In this document: in pieces, positions 9,740 to 17,636 of the stretch
Layout of the letters: each line of letters opens with the position of its first letter
How positions within the stretch are numbered: the stretch's first letter is position 1
Virus record (IMG/VR): IMGVR_UViG_3300049595_004693
Span: 1 to 64,000 of that record
From: a virus
Direction: 5' to 3' (one strand)
Length of the DNA stretch: 64,000 bases
The notes under the pieces: model-generated
Seen by the model: only the letters and a program-made list of their open reading frames with translations
Told to the model about the DNA's origin: nothing
Database searches by the model: none
Translations under genes and position numbers: made by a program

Positions 9740-9919
9740 TCAGGCTCCGCTAAGAAGTCCAGTAAGAATCTTGTCAAACTTCTCAGGTCGGAGTTCTAAA
9801 AACTGTCTAGGAGTCATTCCGCCAAAGAACGGACTTTCCGTAGAAAACCACTTTTCAATCTTGTCATCTTCCCATTGAAGCTGACCTTTAATTTTAATCT
9901 TAGCGTATTCTTCTGTCAT
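9740..9919 (-). CDS. small hypothetical protein (59 aa)
   Basis: A short gene with an ATGA overlap to the gene before it. Residues 30-55 (FFGGMTPRQFLELRPEKFDK) loosely recall the C-terminal segment of Xre/MbcA-type antitoxins, in which a Gly-x-Thr-Pro turn precedes a helix. No partner toxin is adjacent, so this is only a resemblance. Confidence 0.6.
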   Translation of the reverse strand: MTEEYAKIKIKGQLQWEDDKIEKWFSTESPFFGGMTPRQFLELRPEKFDKILTGLLSGA

Positions 9920-10302
9920 TTAAGTGCTCTGTCCAGTCCAATAGCGATAGCGCCGGTTACGACAACTCCCGCTGTAAAATATAAAAACTTTTCCCAGTTG
10001 CTAGAGGTTACCGCAGCTTGAGTCTCCTTAGCGAGCTTGTCGTTCTGATCCCTAAGATTGGTGATGCGTTGCTCATATAAACCTTCGTTTTGTTTGTAGA
10101 TGTCTACGACCTTTACTTGACTCTCAAATAGAGCCTTGTAGGCGTCGCGCTCTTGGAGCCCTACTCGGGCCGCACGCTCTGAGTCATGGTCTAAAAGAAC
10201 TCCATCAAAGGGGGTGACATCTCCCTTCTTAAGAATTTTAGCATCAGCCATAGCGGCTGAGCTAAGCATTACTCCAGATAATACCAGGGATACCAACTTC
10301 AT
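9916..10302 (-). CDS. secreted coiled-coil protein with C-terminal TM, spanin-like
   Basis: It has a signal peptide (MKLVSLVLSGVMLSSAAMADA), a periplasmic coiled coil (about residues 45-100) and one C-terminal transmembrane segment (FLYFTAGVVVTGAIAIGL). Flanking genes encode another TM plus coiled-coil protein and a soluble coiled coil. Together they look like an envelope or lysis module of a phage of a diderm host. The order (signal first, anchor last) differs from a classic inner-membrane spanin, so the assignment is tentative. Confidence 0.65.
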   Translation of the reverse strand: MKLVSLVLSGVMLSSAAMADAKILKKGDVTPFDGVLLDHDSERAARVGLQERDAYKALFESQVKVVDIYKQNEGLYEQRITNLRDQNDKLAKETQAAVTSSNWEKFLYFTAGVVVTGAIAIGLDRALK

Positions 10303-10547
10303 TTTTTACCCTTCCAGAAATCCTCTGGGTTTTCATCTAGAGGTGACTGCAGGGAGCTGAGAATCTGTTTCTGCTTTTCTTCCTCAGCGCTCAGCACACC
10401 TTTATTGATTACTTGAGATTCTTTAATTTCAAGATCCTTTTCTTTAGCTTCTACGTTTTTTAGAAGTCCTTTTGCTCCGATGAACTTCCCGCCAAAGATA
10501 AGGGCCACAATTCCACCAAGCCCTAATAGGATAGTTTCGATACTCAT
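10299..10547 (-). CDS. small membrane protein, TM + coiled coil (82 aa)
   Basis: An N-terminal transmembrane helix (about residues 5-25, ILLGLGGIVALIFGG) is followed by a charged coiled coil. Four-base ATGA overlaps link it to both neighbours. The topology matches an i-spanin or holin-accessory protein; a role in the lysis/envelope module is inferred. Confidence 0.6.
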   Translation of the reverse strand: MSIETILLGLGGIVALIFGGKFIGAKGLLKNVEAKEKDLEIKESQVINKGVLSAEEEKQKQILSSLQSPLDENPEDFWKGKK

Positions 10548-10780
10548 TGTTCTAACACCTTAATAGCTTTTTTTATAATTGCGGATAACTTGTCATTTTC
10601 TGAATAGGCGTCGTCAAGTCTCTCTTCAAGGTGCTTGATCTCGTCGTTGAGGGAATTAATGTGGGCTCGTGCCTCCTCCAAGCTATCTTCCATTTTACGC
10701 ATCTCAACGTCCATTTTAATAAGCTCATTCTTTAATACGTCGGGGTCACTAGGATCTACAAACATATCATTCCACTCCAA
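10544..10780 (-). CDS. short coiled-coil protein (78 aa)
   Basis: Almost entirely a heptad-rich acidic coiled coil with no membrane segment. It overlaps both neighbours in the same operon. No family was recognised. It could oligomerise with the adjacent coiled-coil membrane proteins. Confidence 0.6.
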   Translation of the reverse strand: MEWNDMFVDPSDPDVLKNELIKMDVEMRKMEDSLEEARAHINSLNDEIKHLEERLDDAYSENDKLSAIIKKAIKVLEQ

Positions 10781-11471
10781 ATGCTGAAAAAATTCCCACT
10801 ACTGGACTAATAATACTCTTATCTGCGTACACCGCAGAATTCACTCCTACCAGTGCGCCAGAAGAGTCTGTCACAGGTCCGCCTGACATGCCAGGAAAAA
10901 GCTGCCCAGTTCCGATGACTTGAAATCCCCACGAAGCCAAAGGAACAAAGGTGACACAATTTTTAGTGCGTGCTCCCATCGGATATCCGCAAGCTTGATA
11001 CTCTTCTGGGTAAGCGACATTGCGAATAGCTAGTTGAGATTGCATTGTGTTTAGCTCTAACTTCTTATGCTTAATCCTAAATTTACGGAAATTAGAAAAG
11101 TCTCCATATATCAAAGCATAGTCTAAGCGATGAACTAGCCCTACCACTTTTACATCACCGTAGTGGGTACTCGTGATATCTGTAACGCTCATGCCCGACT
11201 CCAGGCCAAGTCCAGAGCCGTTTACAACACAGTGGGCCGCCGTTACAGCATAAGCAGCGTCTACCACTGCCGCGGTACACCTAAAGTCTCCTTTGTAGAG
11301 AAGCCTAATGGTAGGGTCATTAGTTTGCGTTTTAAATGCAGTAGCTCCTACTTTGGGCAATCCTCGCGTGATTACCTGAACATCCGGTGGATTTTTAAAG
11401 AGCAGCAAAGCTAATGTAGTAATTTGTACTGCAAGAGCCAATACTACTACAAACTTAAGTAGTCTTAGCAT
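10767..11471 (-). CDS. trypsin-like serine protease (S1 fold), membrane-anchored or secreted
   Basis: All three catalytic neighbourhoods are present: His in VTAAHC, Asp in RLDYALI, Ser in FPGMSGGPV. The N-terminus (about residues 5-27) is a signal anchor, so the enzyme should act outside the cytoplasm. At 234 aa it is a minimal S1 domain without PDZ. It overlaps its operon neighbours. It is the first of three extracytoplasmic-type serine proteases in this window; the substrate is unknown. Confidence 0.85.
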   Translation of the reverse strand: MLRLLKFVVVLALAVQITTLALLLFKNPPDVQVITRGLPKVGATAFKTQTNDPTIRLLYKGDFRCTAAVVDAAYAVTAAHCVVNGSGLGLESGMSVTDITSTHYGDVKVVGLVHRLDYALIYGDFSNFRKFRIKHKKLELNTMQSQLAIRNVAYPEEYQACGYPMGARTKNCVTFVPLASWGFQVIGTGQLFPGMSGGPVTDSSGALVGVNSAVYADKSIISPVVGIFSAFGVE

Positions 11472-11706
11472 TTGCGTCTTCGCCTGCGGAGGCCGTCTTG
11501 CCGCCGAAGCTCAAATTACGACGACCGTAATAGAGGGCTGCGCTTGACGCCAAAATTTCAAGGCTCATGCCGCCATTAGCTACCGCGGACGCGGCAACAA
11601 GAATGCTGAGCGTAAATGCCTGAACAAAAGCCAACACCATCATAGTGAAGGTCCACGAAGGCTCTTTAGTTTTCGGGTCAAGTAAAACGAGTTTAGAAAT
11701 GTCCAT
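11455..11706 (-). CDS. small two-TM membrane protein, holin-like (83 aa)
   Basis: Two hydrophobic helices (about residues 18-42 and 46-60) are followed by a polar, disordered tail. Size and topology fit a class II holin, and neighbours are spanin-like genes. Coupled on both sides (one-base overlap with the HNH gene, 17 bp with the protease gene). Confidence 0.55.
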   Translation of the reverse strand: MDISKLVLLDPKTKEPSWTFTMMVLAFVQAFTLSILVAASAVANGGMSLEILASSAALYYGRRNLSFGGKTASAGEDANAKTT

Positions 11707-12056
11707 TACTTTTTCCTTTTAATTAGTTTACTAGTTTTTTTCTTCTTTGTCAAGATGCGTTGATTACGCTCCTGTTCCGTCTTCTTAGCGTGATCTTTTT
11801 TACAAAGGATCTGGTAGCCTTCCACGGGACAAAACATACGAGTGATGTAATCATCCCATCCGGTAAATCCCTGAAGTTTTACGACAGGTACAATGTGATC
11901 TATCTGAACGTCTTTGCGGCCAAAGATATTCCCACAGTGAGCGCATTTATACTGATTACGATCTACACGAGCCCGCTTCAACGCCTCGTTTCTAGCGGGG
12001 TATCTATACGAGGCTTTTCTAAGCTGAGAAATCATCCATGATTTAAAATTAAACAT
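11706..12056 (-). CDS. HNH endonuclease (116 aa)
   Basis: A compact HNH domain: a CAHCG knuckle, the core IDHIVPV, and a distal CKKDHAKKT, with flanking basic helices. No DNA-binding NUMOD repeats are seen, so it is either a minimal homing nuclease or an HNH factor of the packaging/recombination type. It sits inside an early operon and does not obviously interrupt anything. Confidence 0.8.
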   Translation of the reverse strand: MFNFKSWMISQLRKASYRYPARNEALKRARVDRNQYKCAHCGNIFGRKDVQIDHIVPVVKLQGFTGWDDYITRMFCPVEGYQILCKKDHAKKTEQERNQRILTKKKKTSKLIKRKK

Positions 12057-12057
12057 A

Positions 12058-12348
12058 TTACTTTCGTATGGTTACTCTATGTCCACACTCGTTGCAGGTT
12101 TGAAGCTTTCTAGCTCCTAGATCTACTGTCTGAAGCTCCCCTTTGCTACAAGAAGGACAATTAGAGTTTTTAGAAGGAGGGGTATATTCTTCCTCGAACC
12201 CCGCCTCTTCAGCTATCTCTTCCAGGATGGGCAATCTGTCCTTGCCTTTGGCTAGCTTTCTTACGGCTTTCCTTAGGGCGCGATTTTCATTTTTAAGGCG
12301 TTTATTTTCCCTAATTAATTTAAGAGTGGGGTCGTTATCCTTCGCCAT
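12058..12348 (-). CDS. coiled coil + C-terminal zinc ribbon protein (96 aa)
   Basis: Residues 5-40 form a basic coiled coil. The C-terminal 35 residues hold CPSC and CNEC knuckles of a TFIIS-like zinc ribbon. Such small ribbon proteins are candidates for contacting RNA polymerase or nucleic acid. It overlaps the 3' end of the dUTPase gene. No family name is claimed. Confidence 0.6.
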   Translation of the reverse strand: MAKDNDPTLKLIRENKRLKNENRALRKAVRKLAKGKDRLPILEEIAEEAGFEEEYTPPSKNSNCPSCSKGELQTVDLGARKLQTCNECGHRVTIRK

Positions 12349-12784
12349 TAGCTACAGTTCCTCCGGTGGAGCCAAATCCTGATGCTTGTCTTGTAGAGAT
12401 TGAGACTTCCTTAACTTCCTCTATTTCCATTTTATAAACAGGAACTAATACCGCTTGGGCAATACGATCGCCTCTTTGAATCGTAACGGTGTTGGAGCCC
12501 ACATTGTCTAGAATTACTTTAACCTCTCCGCGATATCCACTATCCACCGTACCGGGAGAATTGGCAACTCTAATTTTAGTTTTAGCTGACATTCCTGATC
12601 TAGGTCGCACTTGTATCTCTGTGCCTTCCGGTATTTCAAATGAAAGACCTGTACCAACAAGAGCGGTTCGCCCAGGGTAGATAATTACTTCTTCTATGGA
12701 ATGAAGATCTACTCCACTATCTCCAGGATGCGCGTACTTTGGGATGATAGCTAACTCATTAAGTTTTTTTATTTTCACTTGCAT
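12335..12784 (-). CDS. dut: dUTP diphosphatase (trimeric dUTPase)
   Basis: Hydrolyses dUTP to dUMP, keeping uracil out of DNA and supplying dUMP for ThyX. All five dUTPase motifs are visible in order: DSGVDL, PRSGMSAK, GTVDSGYRG, RGDRIAQ, GFGSTGG. About 149 residues is normal length. The ATG at 12784 is preferred over an upstream TTG. It overlaps a predicted dNTP hydrolase, forming a nucleotide-sanitising pair. Confidence 0.95.
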   Translation of the reverse strand: MQVKIKKLNELAIIPKYAHPGDSGVDLHSIEEVIIYPGRTALVGTGLSFEIPEGTEIQVRPRSGMSAKTKIRVANSPGTVDSGYRGEVKVILDNVGSNTVTIQRGDRIAQAVLVPVYKMEIEEVKEVSISTRQASGFGSTGGTVANGEG

Positions 12785-13088
12785 TTTCAATATACCTTGT
12801 ATCTGTAAGTCTACCGTGTTTATTTAGATCAATCATAAACATTAGATTAGCGGCGGCGTGCGCCAGATGAGATAATCCTGACTCTTCGTCAACATCCTCT
12901 CCTGAATTGTACTTGTTTAGGTGGCGTAAGGTAGCTGAAATAAGTCGATGACTTTCAAATCCCCTTTTCCAATTCCATCTGCCATATTTTTTTGCTCCAA
13001 ACATAAGCACTTGTGAAAGCTCATTAAGAAATGCGGAAGATACGAGGTCAAGCTCTGGCTTACCGCCGTCGTGTTTTACACCGCTCAC
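12759..13088 (-). CDS. DUF5664-type dATP/dGTP diphosphohydrolase-like protein
   Basis: The sequence (KHDGGKPELDLV near the start, then FGAKKYGRWNW and a conserved His/Glu helix pair) matches the DUF5664 family annotated as dATP/dGTP diphosphohydrolase, of all-alpha MazG-like type. The GTG start overlaps the upstream stop (GTGA). Adjacent dUTPase supports a role in dNTP pool control. No PurZ or DatZ was seen, so there is no evidence for a 2-aminoadenine genome. Confidence 0.75.
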   Translation of the reverse strand: MSGVKHDGGKPELDLVSSAFLNELSQVLMFGAKKYGRWNWKRGFESHRLISATLRHLNKYNSGEDVDEESGLSHLAHAAANLMFMIDLNKHGRLTDTRYIENASENKKT

Positions 13089-13408
13089 AGTCGCGCTAGC
13101 TCCTTATATAGTTTTTTAGAGAGGGTCAAAATTTCTTCGCCTTTATGGCCGAATAGCTCAGCGAATATTTCTTCTGTTTGAAGTACTGATAAATTAGAGG
13201 AATCAATGTACTGATATGAGAAATAAGCGTGTACTAGCTCATGAACTACTACGTGCCTTGATAAGTCTTCGTCGTTAAATACTATTTTTTTGTCTTCGAT
13301 GATAGTGATGGCTTCGCAGTCGTCGCCGTGCATTCTCATGAATTTATCATGAGAAAAGAGGTATGCTTTCCAAGTATCCCCATAAACCTTAAAGGATATA
13401 GGCTTCAT
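13085..13408 (-). CDS. small zincin metallopeptidase-like protein (HExxH)
   Basis: Contains VVHELVHAYF, the HExxH zinc-binding motif, in a 107-residue protein of ImmA/SprT-like size. A Glu further on (EEIFAELFG) could supply the third ligand. It is the first gene after a near-perfect sigma70 promoter. There is no Shine-Dalgarno and the -10 box ends six bases before the ATG, so a leaderless message is predicted. The substrate is unknown. Confidence 0.7.
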   Translation of the reverse strand: MKPISFKVYGDTWKAYLFSHDKFMRMHGDDCEAITIIEDKKIVFNDEDLSRHVVVHELVHAYFSYQYIDSSNLSVLQTEEIFAELFGHKGEEILTLSKKLYKELARL

Positions 13409-13414
13409 TATTTT

Positions 13415-13443
13415 ATTATACCTCAGATTGAGACGTTTGTAAA
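13415..13443 (-). promoter_or_regulatory. sigma70-type promoter TTTACA-N17-TATAAT, leaderless geometry
   Basis: On the - strand, -35 TTTACA (13438-13443), 17-base spacer, -10 TATAAT (13415-13420), then six bases to the ATG at 13408. The expected start of transcription coincides with the A of the ATG. It drives the operon 13.4 to 8.3 kb. Confidence 0.85.
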
Positions 13444-14217
13444 CTAGGAACGCAGAGCTTTTTTCTTTTCGGGGGAGAGTATGTTGATTTTAGACGATAC
13501 CCATGCGCCACAAGAGGTACATTGAAATCTTTGAAACTTGCCTGTATTCGTGTAGTTATAACCACGTTTCTGAAGCTTGGCGCTTCCACAAGCGCACTTG
13601 TTGTTTAGGTCTTCGGAGTATACATTGAAGTTGATAGATTGTGTCCAGGGAGCTAGACAGTTATACAGCTCCTCGGTGGCTAGCACATCGTACATATTGT
13701 ACTTTTGCATTTCTTTCCAGGCAGACTTATTTCCAGAAAGGACTTGTTTCCACATTTCAAAGCCCGAGAACTTTTCGTGTTTAAGCTTTTTGTATTTCTT
13801 ATTAATTTTATCCGTCATGTACTCTAGTTTGTGGCTAGTGAATGCGGCTACTTTACGAGACATTCTAAGAGTGTCGGCTTGACGGAATGGGGAATAGGGC
13901 TTGATGCCGTGAATGATTAGTCGAGCATTAATTTTCTTTATGTCAAAAGAAGTTGAGTTTTGTCCAATTACTATGTCGGCGGAATCCAATAATTCCCATA
14001 ACTTAAGCAAGATCTCTTTGTCGTTACTAATGTCTTTAGTCTTACTTTGATCGGCATGCATCACCTTACTTTCGTGAGCCCACTTAGCGGCCCAAGAAAG
14101 AATAAACCAATCTTCTTTAATTTGACCAAGCCCTACATTTTGATCTATTAATCCCCAAGTGTATGAAACAAGTGGACTAGTCTCGATATCTAAAAAAAGT
14201 ATTTTGGGCGATTTCAC
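13444..14217 (-). CDS. DnaQ-like 3'-5' exonuclease with C-terminal zinc ribbon
   Basis: An RNase H-fold exonuclease. The Exo I motif is FLDIETSP, the Exo II region is IGQNSTSFD, and the third acidic motif is YDVLATEEL. The C-terminal 50 residues carry CACG and CTSCG knuckles of a zinc ribbon. At 257 aa it is a stand-alone nuclease, separate from the polymerase, which has its own exonuclease domain. The next gene upstream overlaps by ATGA. Confidence 0.8.
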   Translation of the reverse strand: MKSPKILFLDIETSPLVSYTWGLIDQNVGLGQIKEDWFILSWAAKWAHESKVMHADQSKTKDISNDKEILLKLWELLDSADIVIGQNSTSFDIKKINARLIIHGIKPYSPFRQADTLRMSRKVAAFTSHKLEYMTDKINKKYKKLKHEKFSGFEMWKQVLSGNKSAWKEMQKYNMYDVLATEELYNCLAPWTQSINFNVYSEDLNNKCACGSAKLQKRGYNYTNTGKFQRFQCTSCGAWVSSKINILSPEKKKALRS

Positions 14218-14438
14218 TTAACTCTCCCTTTATCCTTCAAAACCAGCTCGTAATGTTCTTGGTGCATTTTAATTACGTGGTTGCTCATTTCTAGATGGTT
14301 TAGGAGTTTACGAACTTCTTTGTATTTACGCCATTTGTACAAAATGGCCTCGACTTTTTTAAAGTCATCTTGGATCTCTGCTAGATCTTTTTTGAACACT
14401 TTGGCGAATTTGTATTCTTTAATATCAAAAAGCTTCAT
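14214..14438 (-). CDS. small helical protein (74 aa)
   Basis: Lys-rich, all-helical. ATGA-type overlaps link it to the FmdB-like gene before it and the exonuclease after it. No family was recognised. Confidence 0.6.
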   Translation of the reverse strand: MKLFDIKEYKFAKVFKKDLAEIQDDFKKVEAILYKWRKYKEVRKLLNHLEMSNHVIKMHQEHYELVLKDKGRVK

Positions 14439-14641
14439 GATGAGCCGTCAAATTTACGATGGCGTCCGCGAACAGGGGTGGATGCATTATTGTCTCCTTT
14501 GATCTCGTAGAGTCCAATAAATCCTGGGATTTTCTTTACATCCTCAGATCCACATTCCTTACAGATAGCAGACTCTTCTTTGTAAATGAAGGCTTCGAAG
14601 GTAGCGTTACATTGATTACAAATAAAATCAAAACACGGCAT
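14435..14641 (-). CDS. FmdB-like zinc ribbon protein (68 aa)
   Basis: The N-terminal pattern CFDFICNQC followed by ICKECGSED is the FmdB-type regulatory zinc ribbon (about 40 residues), with a basic tail. FmdB-like proteins are proposed transcription regulators; here the role is unknown. First gene after a sigma70 promoter, with no Shine-Dalgarno, so leaderless translation is predicted. Confidence 0.7.
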   Translation of the reverse strand: MPCFDFICNQCNATFEAFIYKEESAICKECGSEDVKKIPGFIGLYEIKGDNNASTPVRGRHRKFDGSS

Positions 14642-14647
14642 AACTAT

Positions 14648-14676
14648 ATATTAACCTGTTAAGTATAAATTGTCAA
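14648..14676 (-). promoter_or_regulatory. sigma70-type promoter TTGACA-N17-TAATAT, leaderless geometry
   Basis: -35 TTGACA (14671-14676), exact 17-base spacer, -10 TAATAT (14648-14653), six bases to the ATG at 14641. The -35 abuts the polymerase stop codon at 14677. Directly upstream of and overlapping the -10 is TAACAGGTTA on the - strand (14652-14661), one base different from the late decamer, so this promoter combines both signal types. Confidence 0.85.
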
Positions 14677-16911
14677 TTATTTGGCCTCAGCCCAATTATC
14701 CGCTATCAGCGGATCAGTGGACAAAGGCACCTCAATGAGAGTGGTATTCTCCATACAATACTTAATAATATCAGCGGCTTCTTGAGCCTGATCTTCTCGT
14801 ACAATGGTGGTTATTTCGTCGTGTACTTGAGCACAAATGTAACCGTCAATGCCTCGCTCTGTAAACGTGTCTGCGATGGCGATAGAAGCTCTATTGACGA
14901 TGTGAGCCGCCAGCGATTGAATAGGATGATTACATGCTAGATTTAAATTAGACTTAAATGCTCTACGAATGTCCATAAGTCCATTCTGTCTAGCGTATTT
15001 ATGATCTAGTATTTTATCTCCATATTTCTTATAGATCCCCATGCACGACTCTAGGTGTCTGACTCGGCCGAATCTAGATATCGCACGACCATACTTCTTA
15101 GCTTGCCAATGGCACTCACGAATATACTTCATAAGTCCCGGGTAGGCTGTGAAATACTTATCTAAAATGTCCTGAGCCTCTTCAGGGGAGATGTCTAGAA
15201 TCTGAGCAATGCGGAATGCTTCGGCTCCATACACCGCCGCAAGCGCCACTACTTTATAAACTTGTCTAAGCTCAGGCCGTTTGTTCTTTAAGTAATTAGG
15301 TGACTTCTTGTCAGCGGAAAACTCTTTTTCTAAGTTATTGGATCTAATAGCGATTGCAGAATATAAATCTTGTTTTTTCTTAAAGATGTCTTGAAGGTCG
15401 GCGTCTCCACAGGCTGAAGCGAATCCGCACGGTTCTAGCTGCGAATAGTCAGCATTTACAATTTTGTATCCTTTTGGGGCTACAAAGCCTCGTTTGATCT
15501 CGTTGGTATACTTTAAAACTAGAGGTGATAGGTTAGAATCCTCATCTTTGACTCGTGGTTGATTTTGAAGGTTTGGTCCTGTGCAGCTATATCTCCCAGA
15601 GGTGGTTCCGAATTGTAGCCAGCCTGGGTATAGTATGCCATCAACTTGTCGGCTCAAAATTCCATCAACATATGTGCTTAGTAGTTTGTTGAGCTTCTTG
15701 TAATCTATGATAGTGTCAGCAATTGGGTGTTGGCCCGACAGCTCCTCTAGAACGTCAGCCGACAGTTTGGGCTCACCTGTTTCGGTAAACTCCGTAGGTT
15801 TAACCCCAAGCTTGGTAAAGAATAAATAGCGTAGATGATTATTAGATCCTAGATTGAATACATATTTACTATTTGGATATTTCTTATCCCAAAGAACTCG
15901 TCGTGCTTTGTCTTCATACTCAAGCACTATGGGATCGTTGTGCATTTCTACCTTTGTCCACTCAAGCCATAAAGAAGCGCCATTTTCAATGGCCCACTTT
16001 TCAATCTTATTTTTGGACAAGCTTTCTGGCTCCTGGCCACACATGACTAGTGCCATAGCTTTAGGAAAGTTTCCTTTTTTCTTTGATGGAAATTCTTCTA
16101 AAAGTAAATTGTCTGTGTATTCTTTAACTAAAGGCATTATCTCTTGCTGAATGTTATCTTCTAGTTTTGCGATCTGAAATTCAATCTCCTGTTTGAGATT
16201 TGAGAAGTGGTCTACGTTGACAGGAAATCCTCGTTGCTTCATGGGAATGGTGACTTTACGATAAAGCTCCATTGTCTCTTGAAGGAATAACTCCCACATT
16301 CCCTCAGATTTAATCTTAGCTTCAAATTTATGCCACAGAATTAGAGACAAGCAGCAATCGTGTACACAATACTTTCCAAGCACTTCGGTATCGGCCTTAA
16401 ACATTTCAATAACGTCTTCTGTAACCTTACCTCCATTTTGTCGAATATTGGCATAAAGCTCCTGTTGAGCCGCATCAGAGCCTTCGCCTAAATATTTGAC
16501 AGCCACTTCTTTTAGTCCGTGTGGGCGCTCCTCATCGGAAAGTGCTTTAGCAAGAATACCGTCAGCCCATAAGTGTTTAGTGAGATCTGGAAATCCATTA
16601 TTAATAAATACGTTGATATCGTATGAGATATTCCAGCCAATCAACTGTCTGCCAGCGCAAAGCTTTTTAATAGCTTCCTTAAGCGCCTCTAGTTGCTGTT
16701 CGCTCCAAACAAGCGACCCATCCTTGCGACGAATTGGAATATAGAATCCCTCGTGCTCTTCTAGAGCAATTCCGATTCCATATAGTTTAGCCAACTTTTC
16801 GTTAGAGCTATCCGTTTCAGCATCAATACAAATTTCTTTCAATGGCTGCTCCTTGGCCCACGAAAGAAAATCAATAATTTTATCTCTAGAATCAATTATA
16901 AAATAATTCAA
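14677..16911 (-). CDS. DNA polymerase I-like, family A, with 3'-5' exonuclease
   Basis: The phage replicative polymerase. The N-terminal DEDD exonuclease has Exo I IDAETD, Exo II GWNISYDINVF and Exo III around YCVHDCC. The polymerase domain shows motif A NADYSQLEP, motif B RQVYKVVALAAVYG and motif C QVHDE. In motif A the usually invariant Arg (DYSQxExR) is Cys. There is no 5'-nuclease domain. The start is uncertain: a TTG at 16911 overlaps the upstream TGA (744 aa). The longer frame, from a TTG at 16974, overlaps the upstream gene by 67 bp without a ribosome site. Confidence 0.92.
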   Translation of the reverse strand: MNYFIIDSRDKIIDFLSWAKEQPLKEICIDAETDSSNEKLAKLYGIGIALEEHEGFYIPIRRKDGSLVWSEQQLEALKEAIKKLCAGRQLIGWNISYDINVFINNGFPDLTKHLWADGILAKALSDEERPHGLKEVAVKYLGEGSDAAQQELYANIRQNGGKVTEDVIEMFKADTEVLGKYCVHDCCLSLILWHKFEAKIKSEGMWELFLQETMELYRKVTIPMKQRGFPVNVDHFSNLKQEIEFQIAKLEDNIQQEIMPLVKEYTDNLLLEEFPSKKKGNFPKAMALVMCGQEPESLSKNKIEKWAIENGASLWLEWTKVEMHNDPIVLEYEDKARRVLWDKKYPNSKYVFNLGSNNHLRYLFFTKLGVKPTEFTETGEPKLSADVLEELSGQHPIADTIIDYKKLNKLLSTYVDGILSRQVDGILYPGWLQFGTTSGRYSCTGPNLQNQPRVKDEDSNLSPLVLKYTNEIKRGFVAPKGYKIVNADYSQLEPCGFASACGDADLQDIFKKKQDLYSAIAIRSNNLEKEFSADKKSPNYLKNKRPELRQVYKVVALAAVYGAEAFRIAQILDISPEEAQDILDKYFTAYPGLMKYIRECHWQAKKYGRAISRFGRVRHLESCMGIYKKYGDKILDHKYARQNGLMDIRRAFKSNLNLACNHPIQSLAAHIVNRASIAIADTFTERGIDGYICAQVHDEITTIVREDQAQEAADIIKYCMENTTLIEVPLSTDPLIADNWAEAK

Positions 16912-17261
16912 GGAGAATACCACGGAAAGCTCATTTGTTTTGCATCGAGCACTTCTTTTAGAGCATCGTCCCAAGATTTACCACAATCGATTAAATCTTG
17001 GATTTCTATGGCCTCCTCGAAATTAAAAGTAGGGTAGTTATTAGGAGATTTTGTCCAATAGTGAGTTTTAAAAAAAGTTAGTTTTATCCAACCATTATTA
17101 AGTAATCGTTTTTTTTGTTCATCTTCAGAAAGATGAGAAGAGCCGTCCTTGGCTTTCAGAGCATTAGCTACAATTTCTTCCTTGCAAGTACGACAATAGT
17201 GATATGAAAAGCTAGTAAATTGTTTGAGTTCTCCTAGCGTATGGCACTTAGGGCAGATCAT
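16908..17261 (-). CDS. zinc-ribbon protein (117 aa)
   Basis: MICPKCHTLG and YCRTCKEE provide a four-cysteine N-terminal ribbon; the remainder is an uncharacterised acidic/aromatic domain. Its last bases overlap the probable TTG start of the polymerase gene, so the two are likely coupled. The function is unknown. Confidence 0.6.
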   Translation of the reverse strand: MICPKCHTLGELKQFTSFSYHYCRTCKEEIVANALKAKDGSSHLSEDEQKKRLLNNGWIKLTFFKTHYWTKSPNNYPTFNFEEAIEIQDLIDCGKSWDDALKEVLDAKQMSFPWYSP

Positions 17262-17539
17262 CAGTTAAACTCCGAAGGATCGGGCGACTCCTCCGCGGTT
17301 AAGTCGATGGGAGATACAATGTCGCTATCTACGATCGTGACTATGTATTTTTTTGCAATAATGTTGGAAATATGTTCCGGGCTCTGGCCCAAATAAATAA
17401 ACTCATCGTCCTCTTCTAAAAGAATTCCTTCATAGACCATGCTGTGTTTAATCAAACCTTCTTGCGTAGGTATTTGATTAACGCCAGTGGTGAACACTGT
17501 TACATGAGATCCCGCAAGCGATTCTAAAATCTTAGACAT
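17261..17539 (-). CDS. hypothetical protein (92 aa)
   Basis: A beta-rich small protein (GSHVTVFTTG, then EGILLEEDDEFIYLG) that recalls an Sm-like or OB-like barrel, with a disordered acidic tail. One-base overlap with the following gene. The fold suggestion is weak. Confidence 0.55.
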   Translation of the reverse strand: MSKILESLAGSHVTVFTTGVNQIPTQEGLIKHSMVYEGILLEEDDEFIYLGQSPEHISNIIAKKYIVTIVDSDIVSPIDLTAEESPDPSEFN

Positions 17540-17540
17540 A

Positions 17541-17636
17541 TTAAAATACCGCCTTAGTGAATTCAGCGATTACCCATCCTAAGGAATACCCAATAAGTCC
17601 TAAAAGGATAAAAAAGCCCACTAGATGTCTATTCAT
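17541..17636 (-). CDS. tiny single-TM protein (31 aa)
   Basis: Starts at an ATG that overlaps the helicase stop (TAATG) and stops just before the next ATG. It consists of a short basic head, one transmembrane helix (LVGFFILLGLIGYSLGWVI) and a short polar tail. Too short for ordinary ORF calls but exactly tiled between two genes. Confidence 0.6.
   Translation of the reverse strand: MNRHLVGFFILLGLIGYSLGWVIAEFTKAVF

Noticed and set aside
11706-12056. HNH gene inside an intron
   Set aside because: The flanking genes are intact and no group I core was seen around it.
12759-13088. Evidence for 2-aminoadenine (Z) DNA
   Set aside because: The DUF5664-type hydrolase alone is not diagnostic. PurZ and DatZ are absent and the polymerase is not a clear DpoZ.
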